From: Pacificoceanicola onchidii
GTDB taxonomy: Bacteria > Pseudomonadota > Alphaproteobacteria > Rhodobacterales > Rhodobacteraceae
Direction: 5' to 3'
DNA length: 64,000 nucleotides
Assembly (NCBI RefSeq): GCF_004804335.1
Contig: NZ_SRXY01000009.1
Location: 124,001 to 188,000 of the forward strand
The notes under the pieces were generated by a model that did no database searches, had not been told where the DNA came from, and saw only the letters and a program-made list of their open reading frames with translations. The translations under genes were made by a program, and so were the position numbers. Shown here in pieces: positions 17,373-25,869 of the stretch (position 1 is its first letter; every line of letters begins with the position of its first letter).

Positions 17373-18671
17373 TTAAAGAAACACCCGCTCCACAAACCAG
17401 AACGCCCCGACCAGTGCGATCCCGACCGAGGCGGGCACGGCGACGAAGCGGCGGTAGGCCTGGAGTTGGTCAAGGAACGTCACCGACAGGAAGCACAGAG
17501 CGCAGAGCGCCGCTACGGGCCAGAAGAACACCGGGGCCCCTGCCCCCATGCTGTCCACAAAACCCGGCCCGTTCAGGGCAAAACTCAGGCCGACGAAAGC
17601 CAGCGCCAGCACACCGTAGACGATCTGCCCCGTGCGAATGTCTCCGTCGCCATCGTCGATCCGCTGCGCCAGCACGACCAGCACAAAGGCCATGGCGATC
17701 ACCGTCAGCTGGCCGATCTCGACACCGATGTTGAAGCCGATGAGGGCCGGTACAAACTGTCCCTGCGGCAGGCCGAATTCGCCCAGAACGCTGGCAAAGC
17801 CAAGCCCGTGCAAGAGACCGAAGACAAAGATCACCAAAGGCCGCCAGCGGTGCAGCTTGTCCGACACGATGTTTTCAACCGCCACATAGACGATGGAAGC
17901 GGCGATGATCGGCTCGACGATGCTGCCGGGGATGTTCACATACCCCAAAGCGCCAAGCGCCAGCGTCACCGTGTGGGCCAGTGTAAAAGCCGAAATCTGC
18001 CAGATCAGCGTGCCAAGCCGGGTCGAGAGGAAAAACAGGCCCAGCACAAAGAGGATGTGGTCCAGCCCTTTGGGCAGAATGTGGTCAAACCCCACGGGGA
18101 TGTATTCGGCAAAGGTCGCCATGGCGCCTTTGGCATCGCCCCCGGCCACGGCAATCGGCCCGCTGCTTTCGCCGGACAGATACCCGGTGTAGGGCTCCGA
18201 GACACCCTGCTGGCGCAGGATCAGCGTGCCGTATTGCGCAGGCCAGCTGACATCGACGTTTGACGCACCGGCGGGCACATCGGCCTCGAAGGTCATGACC
18301 GTGCGGCGCGCGATTTCCTGCTCGCTAGCCGGGGGCACCAGAAACCCGGTGACGGACACGTCAAGCAAGGTTTCATCCGCCTTGATGGCCAGCCCGCGAA
18401 TGATGGCATCCTGTTCGCCGCGCAGCTTTTGCCCCATGTCTTCGGGCGGCAGCGCCCGCATGGCGTCGATGTCATCAGAAAACGGCGTTTCGTTGGTGTT
18501 GAAAATGCCCTGCAGATCAGCCCCGGAGACGATGGCCTCCGCATCAAGCTCGATCACCAGTTCCAGACGCCCGGAAGAGATGGTCAGATCGCCAATAGCG
18601 GGCTGAACCTCATGCGAGGCAGCCCCCGTGACAGACGCCAAAACCATCAAACATGCCAATAGGATGCGCAT
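17373..18671 (-). CDS. HupE/UreJ-family membrane protein with periplasmic N-terminal domain
   Basis: This 432-residue protein has a signal peptide ending TGAASH, about 170 residues of beta-rich extracytoplasmic sequence, then seven or so membrane helices (about 190-430) of the HupE/UreJ type. The membrane part holds histidine motifs: GFDHILPKGLDHILF, FTLAHTVTLALGA and FGLLHGLGFASVLGEFG. Short HupE/UreJ proteins are nickel or cobalt carriers; the long two-domain form is common in proteobacteria but poorly characterised. No hydrogenase or urease genes are near, so metal transport is inferred only from the fold. Confidence 0.85.
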   Translation of the reverse strand: MRILLACLMVLASVTGAASHEVQPAIGDLTISSGRLELVIELDAEAIVSGADLQGIFNTNETPFSDDIDAMRALPPEDMGQKLRGEQDAIIRGLAIKADETLLDVSVTGFLVPPASEQEIARRTVMTFEADVPAGASNVDVSWPAQYGTLILRQQGVSEPYTGYLSGESSGPIAVAGGDAKGAMATFAEYIPVGFDHILPKGLDHILFVLGLFFLSTRLGTLIWQISAFTLAHTVTLALGALGYVNIPGSIVEPIIAASIVYVAVENIVSDKLHRWRPLVIFVFGLLHGLGFASVLGEFGLPQGQFVPALIGFNIGVEIGQLTVIAMAFVLVVLAQRIDDGDGDIRTGQIVYGVLALAFVGLSFALNGPGFVDSMGAGAPVFFWPVAALCALCFLSVTFLDQLQAYRRFVAVPASVGIALVGAFWFVERVFL

Positions 18672-18745
18672 ACATAGATCCCCTCACTGTCCGGGGACTA
18701 ACCTGACGCATTCACGGAGGGTTTCAAGCGCAAAAGCGCGTGGCG

Positions 18746-19903
18746 TCAGAGTTCGATGACCCGGACATTGCGGCCTTTGGCTGCCAGCGCGATCTTGCCT
18801 TCGCAAAGCCGCAGCGCATCGTCGCCAAACACTTCGCGCCGCCAGCCGGAAAGCGCGGGAACATCGCGCAGACCGGCGGCGATGGCGTCCAGATCGGCGG
18901 CGGGGGCAATGAGTTTCGAAGCCACGCCGGAGCTTTCGGTGCGCGATTTCAGAAGCACCCGCAGCAAATCCGCCAGCGCCGGGTTCACCTGAAGCTTGTC
19001 GCGGTTGTCGACCACCTTTGGCAGTTTGTCTTTCGGACAGTTCAGCCCGTCCTTGACCGCCTTCAGAATGCCGTCGGCGATATCGCCTTTGCGCGCCTCA
19101 CGCAAAAGCAAGCGCGAGCGGCCCAGATCCCCCATGTTCTGCGGCTTCGTCGAGGCCAGCTCGACCAGCGCATCATCCTTGAAAACACGGTTGCGCGGGA
19201 TGTTGCGGCTTTGCGCGTGGTCCTCTCGGAAACGCGCCAGCTCGCGCACGATGGCAAGGAACTTCGGCGCGTTGGAACGGGTGCGCACCCGTTTCCAGGC
19301 GTCTTCGGGGCGGGAAATATAGGTTTCCGGGTCGGTCAGCGTGCCCAGTTCTTCGGCCACCCAACGGGCGCGGCCGGTTTCTTCAAGCTTGCGATTGAGG
19401 AACTCGTAGATCTGCCGCAGGTGCGTGACATCCGCCAGCGCATAGGTCTTTTGCGCGTCGGTCAGCGGGCGGCGGGACCAATCGGTAAAGCGGCTGCTCT
19501 TGTCGATGGAGGCCTTGGCGATGCGTTTGACCAGCGTCTCATAACCCACCTGTTCGCCAAAGCCGCAGACCATGGCCGCCACCTGCGTGTCAAAGAGCGG
19601 TTTGGGGATCACCTTGTGATCAATGAAGAAAATCTCCAGATCCTGCCGCGCGGCGTGGAACACCTTGACCACGTTTTCATTGCGGAACAGTTCGATCAGC
19701 GGATCAAGCGCCAGCCCGTCCACCAGAGGATCAACCAGAACCGCATCCGCATCATCGGTGCCGGGCAGAGCCAACTGGATCAGGCAGAGCTTGGAATAAT
19801 AGGTCCGCTCGCGCAGGAACTCGGTGTCGACGGTGATATAGGGCTGCGTTTCGGCCTGTTTGCAGAACTCGGACAGGTCTGCCGTGGTGGTTATCGTTCT
19901 CAT
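18746..19903 (-). CDS. rnd: Ribonuclease D
   Basis: The 385-residue 3'-5' exoribonuclease trims tRNA and other stable RNA ends. The DEDDy catalytic set is visible: D26 and E28 (TVDTEFLRE), D88 (AARQDLEIF), and Y154 with D158 (TYALADVTHL). One HRDC domain follows at about residues 210-290, and a C-terminal region completes the usual length. It starts at an ATG at 19903 with no strong ribosome site. It is followed on the same strand by the HupE-like gene after 74 bases, but function gives no reason to link them. Confidence 0.96.
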   Translation of the reverse strand: MRTITTTADLSEFCKQAETQPYITVDTEFLRERTYYSKLCLIQLALPGTDDADAVLVDPLVDGLALDPLIELFRNENVVKVFHAARQDLEIFFIDHKVIPKPLFDTQVAAMVCGFGEQVGYETLVKRIAKASIDKSSRFTDWSRRPLTDAQKTYALADVTHLRQIYEFLNRKLEETGRARWVAEELGTLTDPETYISRPEDAWKRVRTRSNAPKFLAIVRELARFREDHAQSRNIPRNRVFKDDALVELASTKPQNMGDLGRSRLLLREARKGDIADGILKAVKDGLNCPKDKLPKVVDNRDKLQVNPALADLLRVLLKSRTESSGVASKLIAPAADLDAIAAGLRDVPALSGWRREVFGDDALRLCEGKIALAAKGRNVRVIEL

Positions 19904-19996
19904 GGGCCGCCGCTATTTCCTCTTTATCGTTCTCTTCTTCGCACGTCTCGTGCACCCTAACCGGATTTGTCGGCCAAGGGCAATTGACCGATAGCG

Positions 19997-20584
19997 CTAC
20001 AACTCGAACTTGCTGCGCTCCCCCGCCGCAAAACGCCGCAATGCTTCGGGATAGAGCCGGTGTTCCTGCACCAGAACCCGCGCCGCGAGGGTCTCGGCGG
20101 TGTCTTCGGCCTCGATCGGCACGCGCGCCTGACCAAGGATCGGGCCGTCATCAAGCGCGGGCGTGACCTCGTGCACGGTGCAGCCTGCCTCGGTGTCGCC
20201 GGCATCCAGCGCGCGCTGATGGGTGTTGAGCCCTTTGTATTTTGGCAGAAGCGAAGGATGAATGTTCAGCATCCGCCCCTGATAGGCTTCGATGAAAGAC
20301 GGCGTGAGGATGCGCATGAACCCGGCAAGGCACAGAATGTCCGGCTGGCTGGCATCAATATGCTCGCGCAGCGCCGCCTCGAAAGCCTCCCGATCCCCTT
20401 TGAAAAGCCGATGGTCGACCGCCGCCGTGGCAATGCCCATCTCGGCGGCCTTTTTCAGCCCCCCGGCCTCCGGATCATTGGAGGCCACAAGACAGGCGCG
20501 GGCGGGATGATCGCCGGTCATGCTTTCCACCAGCTTGACCATGTTCGAGCCGCCCCCGGAAATCAGGATGGCAACCCGTTTCAC
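19997..20584 (-). CDS. purN: Phosphoribosylglycinamide formyltransferase
   Basis: PurN transfers a formyl group from 10-formyl-THF to GAR in purine synthesis. At 195 residues it is of normal length. N107 and H109 lie in [17 protein letters not shown], and D145 is in the [10 protein letters not shown] loop; these match the catalytic triad of the family. The ISGGGSNM phosphate loop is at residues 9-16. Its ATG overlaps the purM stop as ATGA, so the two are co-translated. Confidence 0.97.
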   Translation of the reverse strand: MKRVAILISGGGSNMVKLVESMTGDHPARACLVASNDPEAGGLKKAAEMGIATAAVDHRLFKGDREAFEAALREHIDASQPDILCLAGFMRILTPSFIEAYQGRMLNIHPSLLPKYKGLNTHQRALDAGDTEAGCTVHEVTPALDDGPILGQARVPIEAEDTAETLAARVLVQEHRLYPEALRRFAAGERSKFEL

Positions 20585-21627
20585 GAAAGCGCGCCCTCGT
20601 AAGACACGCCACCCTCGGCGGTCACGGTGCCAAGGGTGCAGACGGTCTCGCCCGCCTCCGCCAGCAGCGCGCTCAGCGCCTCGGCCCGGTCTGCGGCCAC
20701 AACGACAATCATGCCGATGCCGCAGTTGAAGGTCTTGAGCATCTCGCCCCCTTCAATGTTGCCGGTCTCCATCATCCATTTGAAAATCGGCGGCAAATCC
20801 CAGGCGTTCAGGTCGATGGTCGCGCCCATACCTTCGGGCAGAACGCGCGGCAGGTTCTCTGTCAGACCGCCGCCAGTGATATGGGCCAGCGCGTGCACGC
20901 CCCCTGCCCTGACCGCTTCAAGCGTCGGTTTGACGTAAAGCCGTGTCGGCGTCAGCAGCGCCGCGCCGAGCGATCCGGTCCCCCAGGGACACTCCGCGTC
21001 CCAGCCAAGGCCGGAGACTTCGACCAGCTTGCGCACAAGGCTGTAGCCGTTGGAATGCACGCCGTCCGAGGCCAGACCCAACAGCACGTCACCCTCTGTC
21101 ACACCCGCTGGCAGGTCCGCGCCGCGCTCCATCGCGCCAACGGAGAAGCCCGCCAGATCAAAATCTCCCGCCGGATACATGCCCGGCATTTCCGCCGTCT
21201 CACCGCCGATCAGGGCACAGCCCGACCGCACGCAGCCTTCGGCGATGCCTTCGACCACCCGCGCGGCTGTGTCCGTGTCGAGCTTGCCGGTGGCGAAGTA
21301 ATCAAGAAAGAACAGCGGCTCTGCGCCTTGGCAGACCAGATCGTTGACGCACATGGCGACCAGATCAATGCCAACGCCGTCCACATGGCCGGTGTCGATG
21401 GCAATCCGGAGCTTAGTGCCAACCCCATCGGTCGCGCCCACGAGGATCGGGTCTTCGTAGCCTGCAGCCTTAAGATCGAACAGCGCGCCGAAACCGCCCA
21501 AACCGGACATCACGCCGGAGCGGTTGGTCTTCTTTGCGGCCGGTTTGATCCGGTCCACAAGCGCATTGCCCGCATCAATATCCACACCCGCCTGCGCGTA
21601 GGTCAGCCCGTTCTTGCCGTCGCTCAT
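20581..21627 (-). CDS. purM: Phosphoribosylformylglycinamidine cyclo-ligase
   Basis: PurM (AIR synthetase) closes the imidazole ring using ATP. The 348-residue protein starts [20 protein letters not shown] and carries ATDGVGTKL, the [18 protein letters not shown] block and [12 protein letters not shown]. It ends in the AIRS_C domain with [11 protein letters not shown]. Two adjacent ATGs (21630 and 21627) follow GGAAGGGA; I take the second on family alignment. It is the first gene of purM-purN, divergent from the peroxiredoxin gene. Confidence 0.97.
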   Translation of the reverse strand: MSDGKNGLTYAQAGVDIDAGNALVDRIKPAAKKTNRSGVMSGLGGFGALFDLKAAGYEDPILVGATDGVGTKLRIAIDTGHVDGVGIDLVAMCVNDLVCQGAEPLFFLDYFATGKLDTDTAARVVEGIAEGCVRSGCALIGGETAEMPGMYPAGDFDLAGFSVGAMERGADLPAGVTEGDVLLGLASDGVHSNGYSLVRKLVEVSGLGWDAECPWGTGSLGAALLTPTRLYVKPTLEAVRAGGVHALAHITGGGLTENLPRVLPEGMGATIDLNAWDLPPIFKWMMETGNIEGGEMLKTFNCGIGMIVVVAADRAEALSALLAEAGETVCTLGTVTAEGGVSYEGALS

Positions 21628-21763
21628 CATCCGTCCCTTCCAGATCACGCCCTGCACCTAGCCGAAACCGCGGCGCGCTGCAATTGCCGCCCGTGAAACC
21701 GTCTGTTTGTCAGGCAGCCCGATCAATTCTGCGCCCGCACAGTGAAATTATGCAATCGCAGCA

Positions 21764-21792
21764 TTGCACTCAGTTGAGAATGATTCTAGATC
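21764..21792 (+). promoter_or_regulatory. Peroxiredoxin promoter overlapped by an ICE/Irr-box-like palindrome
   Basis: TTGCAC (21764-21769), 17 bases and TAGATC (21787-21792) form a plausible sigma-70 promoter. Across the spacer and -10 lies TTGAGAATGATTCTAGA (21774-21790). It matches the Irr iron-control element TTTAGAA-N3-TTCTAAA at 12 of 14 defined positions. Binding there would block the promoter. I infer iron- or heme-linked control of the peroxiredoxin. Confidence 0.5.
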
Positions 21793-21824
21793 GCGATTTA
21801 TGATGTGTTATCAAGGAGCCGACC

Positions 21825-22370
21825 ATGCAGACCGGATCTAAACTTCCCGATGTGACCTTTAAAACCCGCGTGCGCGATGACAGCATCGAAGGGCCGAATC
21901 CCTTCCGCTGGCAGGACAAGACCACCGCCGATTATTTTGCAGGCAAGCGGGTGATCCTGTTCTCCCTACCCGGTGCGTTCACCCCCACCTGCTCCACCTA
22001 CCAGCTGCCCGGTTATGAAAAAGGATTCGCCGATTTCCAGGCCGAAGGCATCGACGCGATCTACTGCATGTCCGTCAACGACAGCTTTGTCATGAACAAA
22101 TGGGCGGAAGCGCAGAACCTCGAGAATGTCGCGGTGATCCCGGATGGCTCCGGCGAGTTCACCCGCAAGATGGGCATGCTCGTGGCCAAGGACAACCTCG
22201 GTTTCGGCATGCGCTCATGGCGCTATGCGGCCGTGGTCAATGACGGTGTGATCGAAGCCTGGTTCCAGGAGCCGGGCCTCGGCGACAACCACGCGGAAGA
22301 CCCCTACGGCGAAAGCGCGCCCGAGTCCGTGATGGCCTACCTCAAGGCTCAGGGCGAGAAAGCCGCCTGA
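21825..22370 (+). CDS. Peroxiredoxin of the Prx5 type
   Basis: This 181-residue thiol peroxidase reduces H2O2 and organic peroxides. The peroxidatic cysteine is C56 in the motif SLPGAFTPTCSTYQLPGY, with the conserved Arg later in GMRSWRYAAVV. The early insertion before the first strand and the TTADYFAGKRVILF lead-in fit the AhpE/Prx5 group. The only other Cys (in YCMSVND) is not at a resolving position, so it is probably a 1-Cys enzyme recycled by glutathione or glutaredoxin. It is monocistronic with its own terminator and a possible Irr box in its promoter. Confidence 0.94.
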   Translation: MQTGSKLPDVTFKTRVRDDSIEGPNPFRWQDKTTADYFAGKRVILFSLPGAFTPTCSTYQLPGYEKGFADFQAEGIDAIYCMSVNDSFVMNKWAEAQNLENVAVIPDGSGEFTRKMGMLVAKDNLGFGMRSWRYAAVVNDGVIEAWFQEPGLGDNHAEDPYGESAPESVMAYLKAQGEKAA

Positions 22371-22393
22371 CCTGTTCCGGCTTTGATTTTCGG

Positions 22394-22427
22394 CCCGGGC
22401 GATCCCTCGCCCGGGTTGTTTGTTTTT
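22394..22427 (+). terminator. Terminator of the peroxiredoxin gene
   Basis: CCCGGGCGA pairs perfectly with TCGCCCGGG around a TCCC loop, followed by a T-rich tail. Confidence 0.92.
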
Positions 22428-22482
22428 CGCACGTTCCGCGACTTGACGCCCCCCGCCCCTCTGATACGAAGACTTCCACGGT

Positions 22483-22559
22483 GGGCCTGTAGCTCAATTG
22501 GTTAGAGCAGGGCGCTCATAACGCCTTGGTTGCGGGTTCAAGTCCTGCCGGGCCTACCA
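22483..22559 (+). tRNA. tRNA with CAT anticodon (Met or Ile2), CCA encoded
   Basis: The full cloverleaf is visible: acceptor GGGCCTG with CGGGCCT, D arm GCTC...GAGC, anticodon stem GGGCG/CGCCT with loop CTCATAA, T arm GCGGG-TTCAAGT-CCTGC, A73 and CCA. The 1-72 pair is G-U, so it is not the initiator. C4-G69 and C5-G68 are pairs that TilS uses to recognise tRNA-Ile2, so the CAT anticodon may be read as lysidine-modified Ile rather than Met. Sequence alone does not settle this. Confidence 0.93.
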
Positions 22560-22606
22560 AACCCCCGCCGCACAACGCCGCATCGCGATGCTGGAATCGC
22601 AGGCGA

Positions 22607-23026
22607 TTACGTGTCGATCTGGCGCAAAGCGGCGCGGAACTCCATGAAGACGAACTCAACGAACATGTGCCAGTTCGCGTGCATCTCCGGCGTGCCGACC
22701 AATGTCCCCTCGACCGCGCGATCATAGGCGTGCAGCAAGGCATCCTGCGCCGCCGCCAGTTGCGCCGGGGTGAATTGAAAACGGCTGTGGCTGCTGGCGA
22801 ATTCCCGGGCAAAGGCATCAATGCTCTGCCCGCCAGCCGCCGTCTGAATCAGGCGCGCCATGAATTTTTCAACCATTTCCGTCTGCTGCACATTGGAGTG
22901 CGCAAAGAACACATCCAGTTCAGGAGCCAGTTCGCTCAGCTTGGTGTAAAATGCGGTTCGAAACTTGGCTTTCTTGAGGAAAATCGTCTTGAGCGCTTCG
23001 CCAAGCATATGGAAATTATAAGTCAT
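22607..23026 (-). CDS. Globin-like heme protein
   Basis: This 139-residue all-helical protein fits the bacterial single-domain globin pattern. An A-helix region leads to FRTAFYTKLSELAPELDVFF with the CD-corner Phe. A Gln pair near the distal E7 position follows (NVQQTEMVEKFM), and H80 in FASSHSRFQFTPAQL sits where the proximal heme His belongs in Vgb-type globins. It may bind O2 or NO. The ribosome site is weak. It is divergent from psuK; TTGACA on the minus strand at 23108-23103 may be its -35. No flavohemoprotein reductase domain is attached. Confidence 0.75.
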   Translation of the reverse strand: MTYNFHMLGEALKTIFLKKAKFRTAFYTKLSELAPELDVFFAHSNVQQTEMVEKFMARLIQTAAGGQSIDAFAREFASSHSRFQFTPAQLAAAQDALLHAYDRAVEGTLVGTPEMHANWHMFVEFVFMEFRAALRQIDT

Positions 23027-23258
23027 TCAAAGAGTTCCCGATCGGGATGGAGTGTCGCCATGATCTGTGATCACGTGGCTGACCTAACGGAAAGGAGATT
23101 AATGTCAACTTAAGAAGTCGCATTTCTCGCGGCTACAACTTTAACCACCAAAACCATTGCTCTCGCGCCCTTTCACCAGGTGAAATCCGCGCGCGCCCAA
23201 TTGCAGATTTCGCGCGCATAGGCTTGCGCGTTTGCCTGCCTCGCGCCAAAAGGAAGTC

Positions 23259-24152
23259 ATGACAAACGCTCCTGAAATCCTCTGTATCGGCTCTGCGCTC
23301 TGGGACGTGATTGGCCGCACGTTCAGCGATATGAAGCCGGGCAATGATGTGCCGGGCCGGATCACCAGAATCCCCGGCGGTGTGGCGCTGAACATCGCGA
23401 TCACGCTGGGCCGCTTCGGCATGCGCCCGGTTCTGCTCAGTGCAATTGGACAGGATCCGGAAGGCGAAGAGCTGATCGGGCGCTGCGAAGGCTTCGGGAT
23501 CGACACGCGCCATGTCTACCGCTCCGAAGACTTGCCCACGGATGTCTATATGGCCGTCGAGGCTCCCGCCGGGCTGATCGCCGCAATTGCCGATGCCCAT
23601 TCGCTGGAAACCGCCGGATCGCGCATCCTGACACCGCTTCTGGACGGATCGCTCGGCTCTGCAGAGGTCCCCTACGCGGGGCAGATCGCGCTTGACGGCA
23701 ACCTGACCGACAGGCTGCTGACGGATATTGCACAGAACCCGGCTTTTGCCGCGGCGGATTTGCGCATTGCCCCCGCCTCCCCCGGCAAGGCCGAGCGGCT
23801 GCGCCCGTTCCTGAGTGCCAAGCGCGGAACGCTTTATGTCAATCTCGAAGAGGCGGGCCTTTTGTGTGATTGCAGCTTCCGCAGCGCGCCCGAAGCCGCG
23901 ACCAAGCTGATCGAACGCGGTGCGCGCCGCGCAGTGGTCACCCACGGCAGCGAAACCTGCTGTGACGCGACCGAAGACGCGCTGATCGCCGAACGCCCGC
24001 CGCAGGTGAATGTCACGCGCATCACCGGCGCAGGGGATACCTTCATGGCGGCCCATATCGCCGGAGAGCGCCGGGGATTGTCTCGCGAAGAAGCGCTCGA
24101 CTTCGCCCTTGAGACCGCCGCCGCCCATGTTTCCGGAGAAATCTCGCTATGA
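23259..24152 (+). CDS. psuK: Pseudouridine kinase (PfkB family)
   Basis: The 297-residue sugar kinase of the ribokinase/PfkB family shows N-terminal ILCIGSALWDVIGRT, the RIPGGVALNIAITLGRFG nucleoside-binding block, and ITGAGDTFMAAHI with the catalytic Asp near the end. The downstream overlapping gene is pseudouridine-5'-phosphate glycosidase, so the substrate is taken as pseudouridine. Together they degrade pseudouridine to uracil and ribose 5-phosphate. The start at 23259 has AGGA just upstream. Confidence 0.9.
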   Translation: MTNAPEILCIGSALWDVIGRTFSDMKPGNDVPGRITRIPGGVALNIAITLGRFGMRPVLLSAIGQDPEGEELIGRCEGFGIDTRHVYRSEDLPTDVYMAVEAPAGLIAAIADAHSLETAGSRILTPLLDGSLGSAEVPYAGQIALDGNLTDRLLTDIAQNPAFAAADLRIAPASPGKAERLRPFLSAKRGTLYVNLEEAGLLCDCSFRSAPEAATKLIERGARRAVVTHGSETCCDATEDALIAERPPQVNVTRITGAGDTFMAAHIAGERRGLSREEALDFALETAAAHVSGEISL

Positions 24153-25072
24153 CGCTCTACACCACATCCCCCGAGGTTCAGGCCGCATTGGACGCGGGCA
24201 ACCCGGTTGTCGCGCTGGAATCGACCATTATCACACACGGAATGCCCTGGCCGCAGAACCTGGAGATGGCGCGCAAGGTCGAAGACACCATCCGCGAGAA
24301 TGGCGCCACCCCGGCGACGATTGCCGTCATGGATGGCACGCTGCATGTGGGCCTGACGGATGAGCAGCTTGAAGCGCTTGCCCAGGCCAAGAATGTCGCC
24401 AAGCTCAGCCGCGCCGACATGGCGGTCTGCATGGCGCAGGGGCGCACCGGGGCGACAACGGTTGCGGCCACCATGATCGCGGCACGCCTTGCCGGGATCG
24501 GCGTTTTTGCCACCGGCGGCATTGGCGGCGTTCACAAAGGGGCCGAAGAGAGCTTTGACGTCTCCGCCGATCTTCAGGAACTGGCTCAAAGCCCAGTCAC
24601 GGTGATCGCCGCTGGAGCCAAGGCCATCCTTGACCTGCCCAAGACGCTGGAAGTGCTCGAAACCCTTGGGGTTCCGACAATTGCCGTTGGCCAGGACGAC
24701 CTGCCTGCCTTCTGGTCGCGCTCTGCCGGTCATGCTGCGCCGCTGCGCATGGACAGCGCCGCAGAGATCGCGCGCGCGCAGGTGATGCGGGCGGCTCTGG
24801 GGCTGCCGGGCGGGCAGCTTGTGGCCAACCCGATCCCGCAGGAGGCCGAGATTCCGCATGAGGTGATGGCGCCGATCATCGCCCAGGCCACCGCCGATGC
24901 GGAAACCCACGGCATTCGCGGCAAGCAGGTCACGCCCTATCTGCTGCAACGCATCTTTGAATTGACGGAAGGCCGCTCTCTGACCGCCAACATTGCGCTT
25001 GTCCTGAACAATGCCCGTCTGGGTGCAGAAATTGCCCGCGAATTGTGCACTATTCGCGGCGAATTGGCCTGA
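24149..25072 (+). CDS. psuG: Pseudouridine-5'-phosphate glycosidase
   Basis: PsuG cleaves the C-C glycosidic bond of pseudouridine 5'-phosphate. The 307-residue protein carries VALESTIITHGMPWPQN, the GRTGATTVAATMIAA block, GIGVFATGGIGGVHKGA and the NPIPQEAEIP motif. Length is normal. It overlaps psuK by ATGA and forms a two-gene operon with it. No nucleoside transporter is next to it. Confidence 0.96.
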   Translation: MTLYTTSPEVQAALDAGNPVVALESTIITHGMPWPQNLEMARKVEDTIRENGATPATIAVMDGTLHVGLTDEQLEALAQAKNVAKLSRADMAVCMAQGRTGATTVAATMIAARLAGIGVFATGGIGGVHKGAEESFDVSADLQELAQSPVTVIAAGAKAILDLPKTLEVLETLGVPTIAVGQDDLPAFWSRSAGHAAPLRMDSAAEIARAQVMRAALGLPGGQLVANPIPQEAEIPHEVMAPIIAQATADAETHGIRGKQVTPYLLQRIFELTEGRSLTANIALVLNNARLGAEIARELCTIRGELA

Positions 25073-25149
25073 TTAACCATTATCCCATTGTGGCTGCGGC
25101 GCGCAGTGCTTAGCTATTGGGCAATGACGCCACCTGAGTTTTTCTGACG

Positions 25150-25848
25150 ATGAGTTCCTCGCCTTTCGAGCCGGACCCGAAACGCCCGGGCATCTTTGCC
25201 AGCCTGCGCTCCAGCTTCCTGACCGGACTCGTGGTGATCTTGCCGGTTGGGCTAACGATCTGGCTTGTGTGGAAGGTCTTTGGCCTGATCGACGGCTTTG
25301 TCCTCCCGCTGGTTCCGGCGAACCTCAATCCTGAGCAATACATCGGCATCAACCTGCGCGGCGTTGGTGTGATCTTCCTGTTTTTGTTCACCATTATTGT
25401 GGGCTGGATCGCCAAGGGGCTGATTGGGCGTTCGCTGATCCGCTTCGGGGAAAGCCTTGTGGAACGCACCCCCGTGGTGCGGTCGGTCTATTCCGGCATC
25501 AAGCAGATCGCCGAAACCGTCTTTGCCCAGAGCGAGCGCAGCTTCGAGAAGGCCTGCCTCGTCGAATACCCGCGCAAAGGCATCTGGGCGATTGCCTTCA
25601 TCTCCACCGACACGCGTGGCGAGGTGGCGGAAAAGGCGCAGACCATGGGCGGGATGGTGTCGGTTTTTGTGCCAACCACGCCGAACCCGACCTCCGGTTT
25701 CCTGCTGTTCTTCCCCAAGGATGACGTGATCGAACTCGACATGACCATCGAAGAGGCGGCAAAGCTGGTGATTTCGGCGGGGCTTGTCTACCCGAACGGG
25801 GAAAAGGCCAAAGCGGCGGTGGAATCGCAGCTCAAGAAAGCCTCCTGA
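25150..25848 (+). CDS. DUF502-family membrane protein
   Basis: The 232-residue protein has two membrane helices (about 20-42 in FLTGLVVILPVGLTIWLVW, and 65-88 in GVGVIFLFLFTIIVGWIAKG). A soluble DUF502 domain follows with the conserved RTPVVRSVYSGIKQIAETV and VFVPTTPNPTSGFLLFFPKDD. The function of this family is unknown; similar proteins occur across bacteria and plants (LCV-like). It appears to be transcribed alone. Confidence 0.93.
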   Translation: MSSSPFEPDPKRPGIFASLRSSFLTGLVVILPVGLTIWLVWKVFGLIDGFVLPLVPANLNPEQYIGINLRGVGVIFLFLFTIIVGWIAKGLIGRSLIRFGESLVERTPVVRSVYSGIKQIAETVFAQSERSFEKACLVEYPRKGIWAIAFISTDTRGEVAEKAQTMGGMVSVFVPTTPNPTSGFLLFFPKDDVIELDMTIEEAAKLVISAGLVYPNGEKAKAAVESQLKKAS

Positions 25849-25869
25849 GCCCGCTTTGCGCCGAAATTC

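Noticed and set aside
23091-23111. AAGGAGATTA-ATG start on the plus strand upstream of psuK
   Set aside because: The frame is only three codons long (Met-Ser-Thr-stop); probably chance, although the ribosome site is good.
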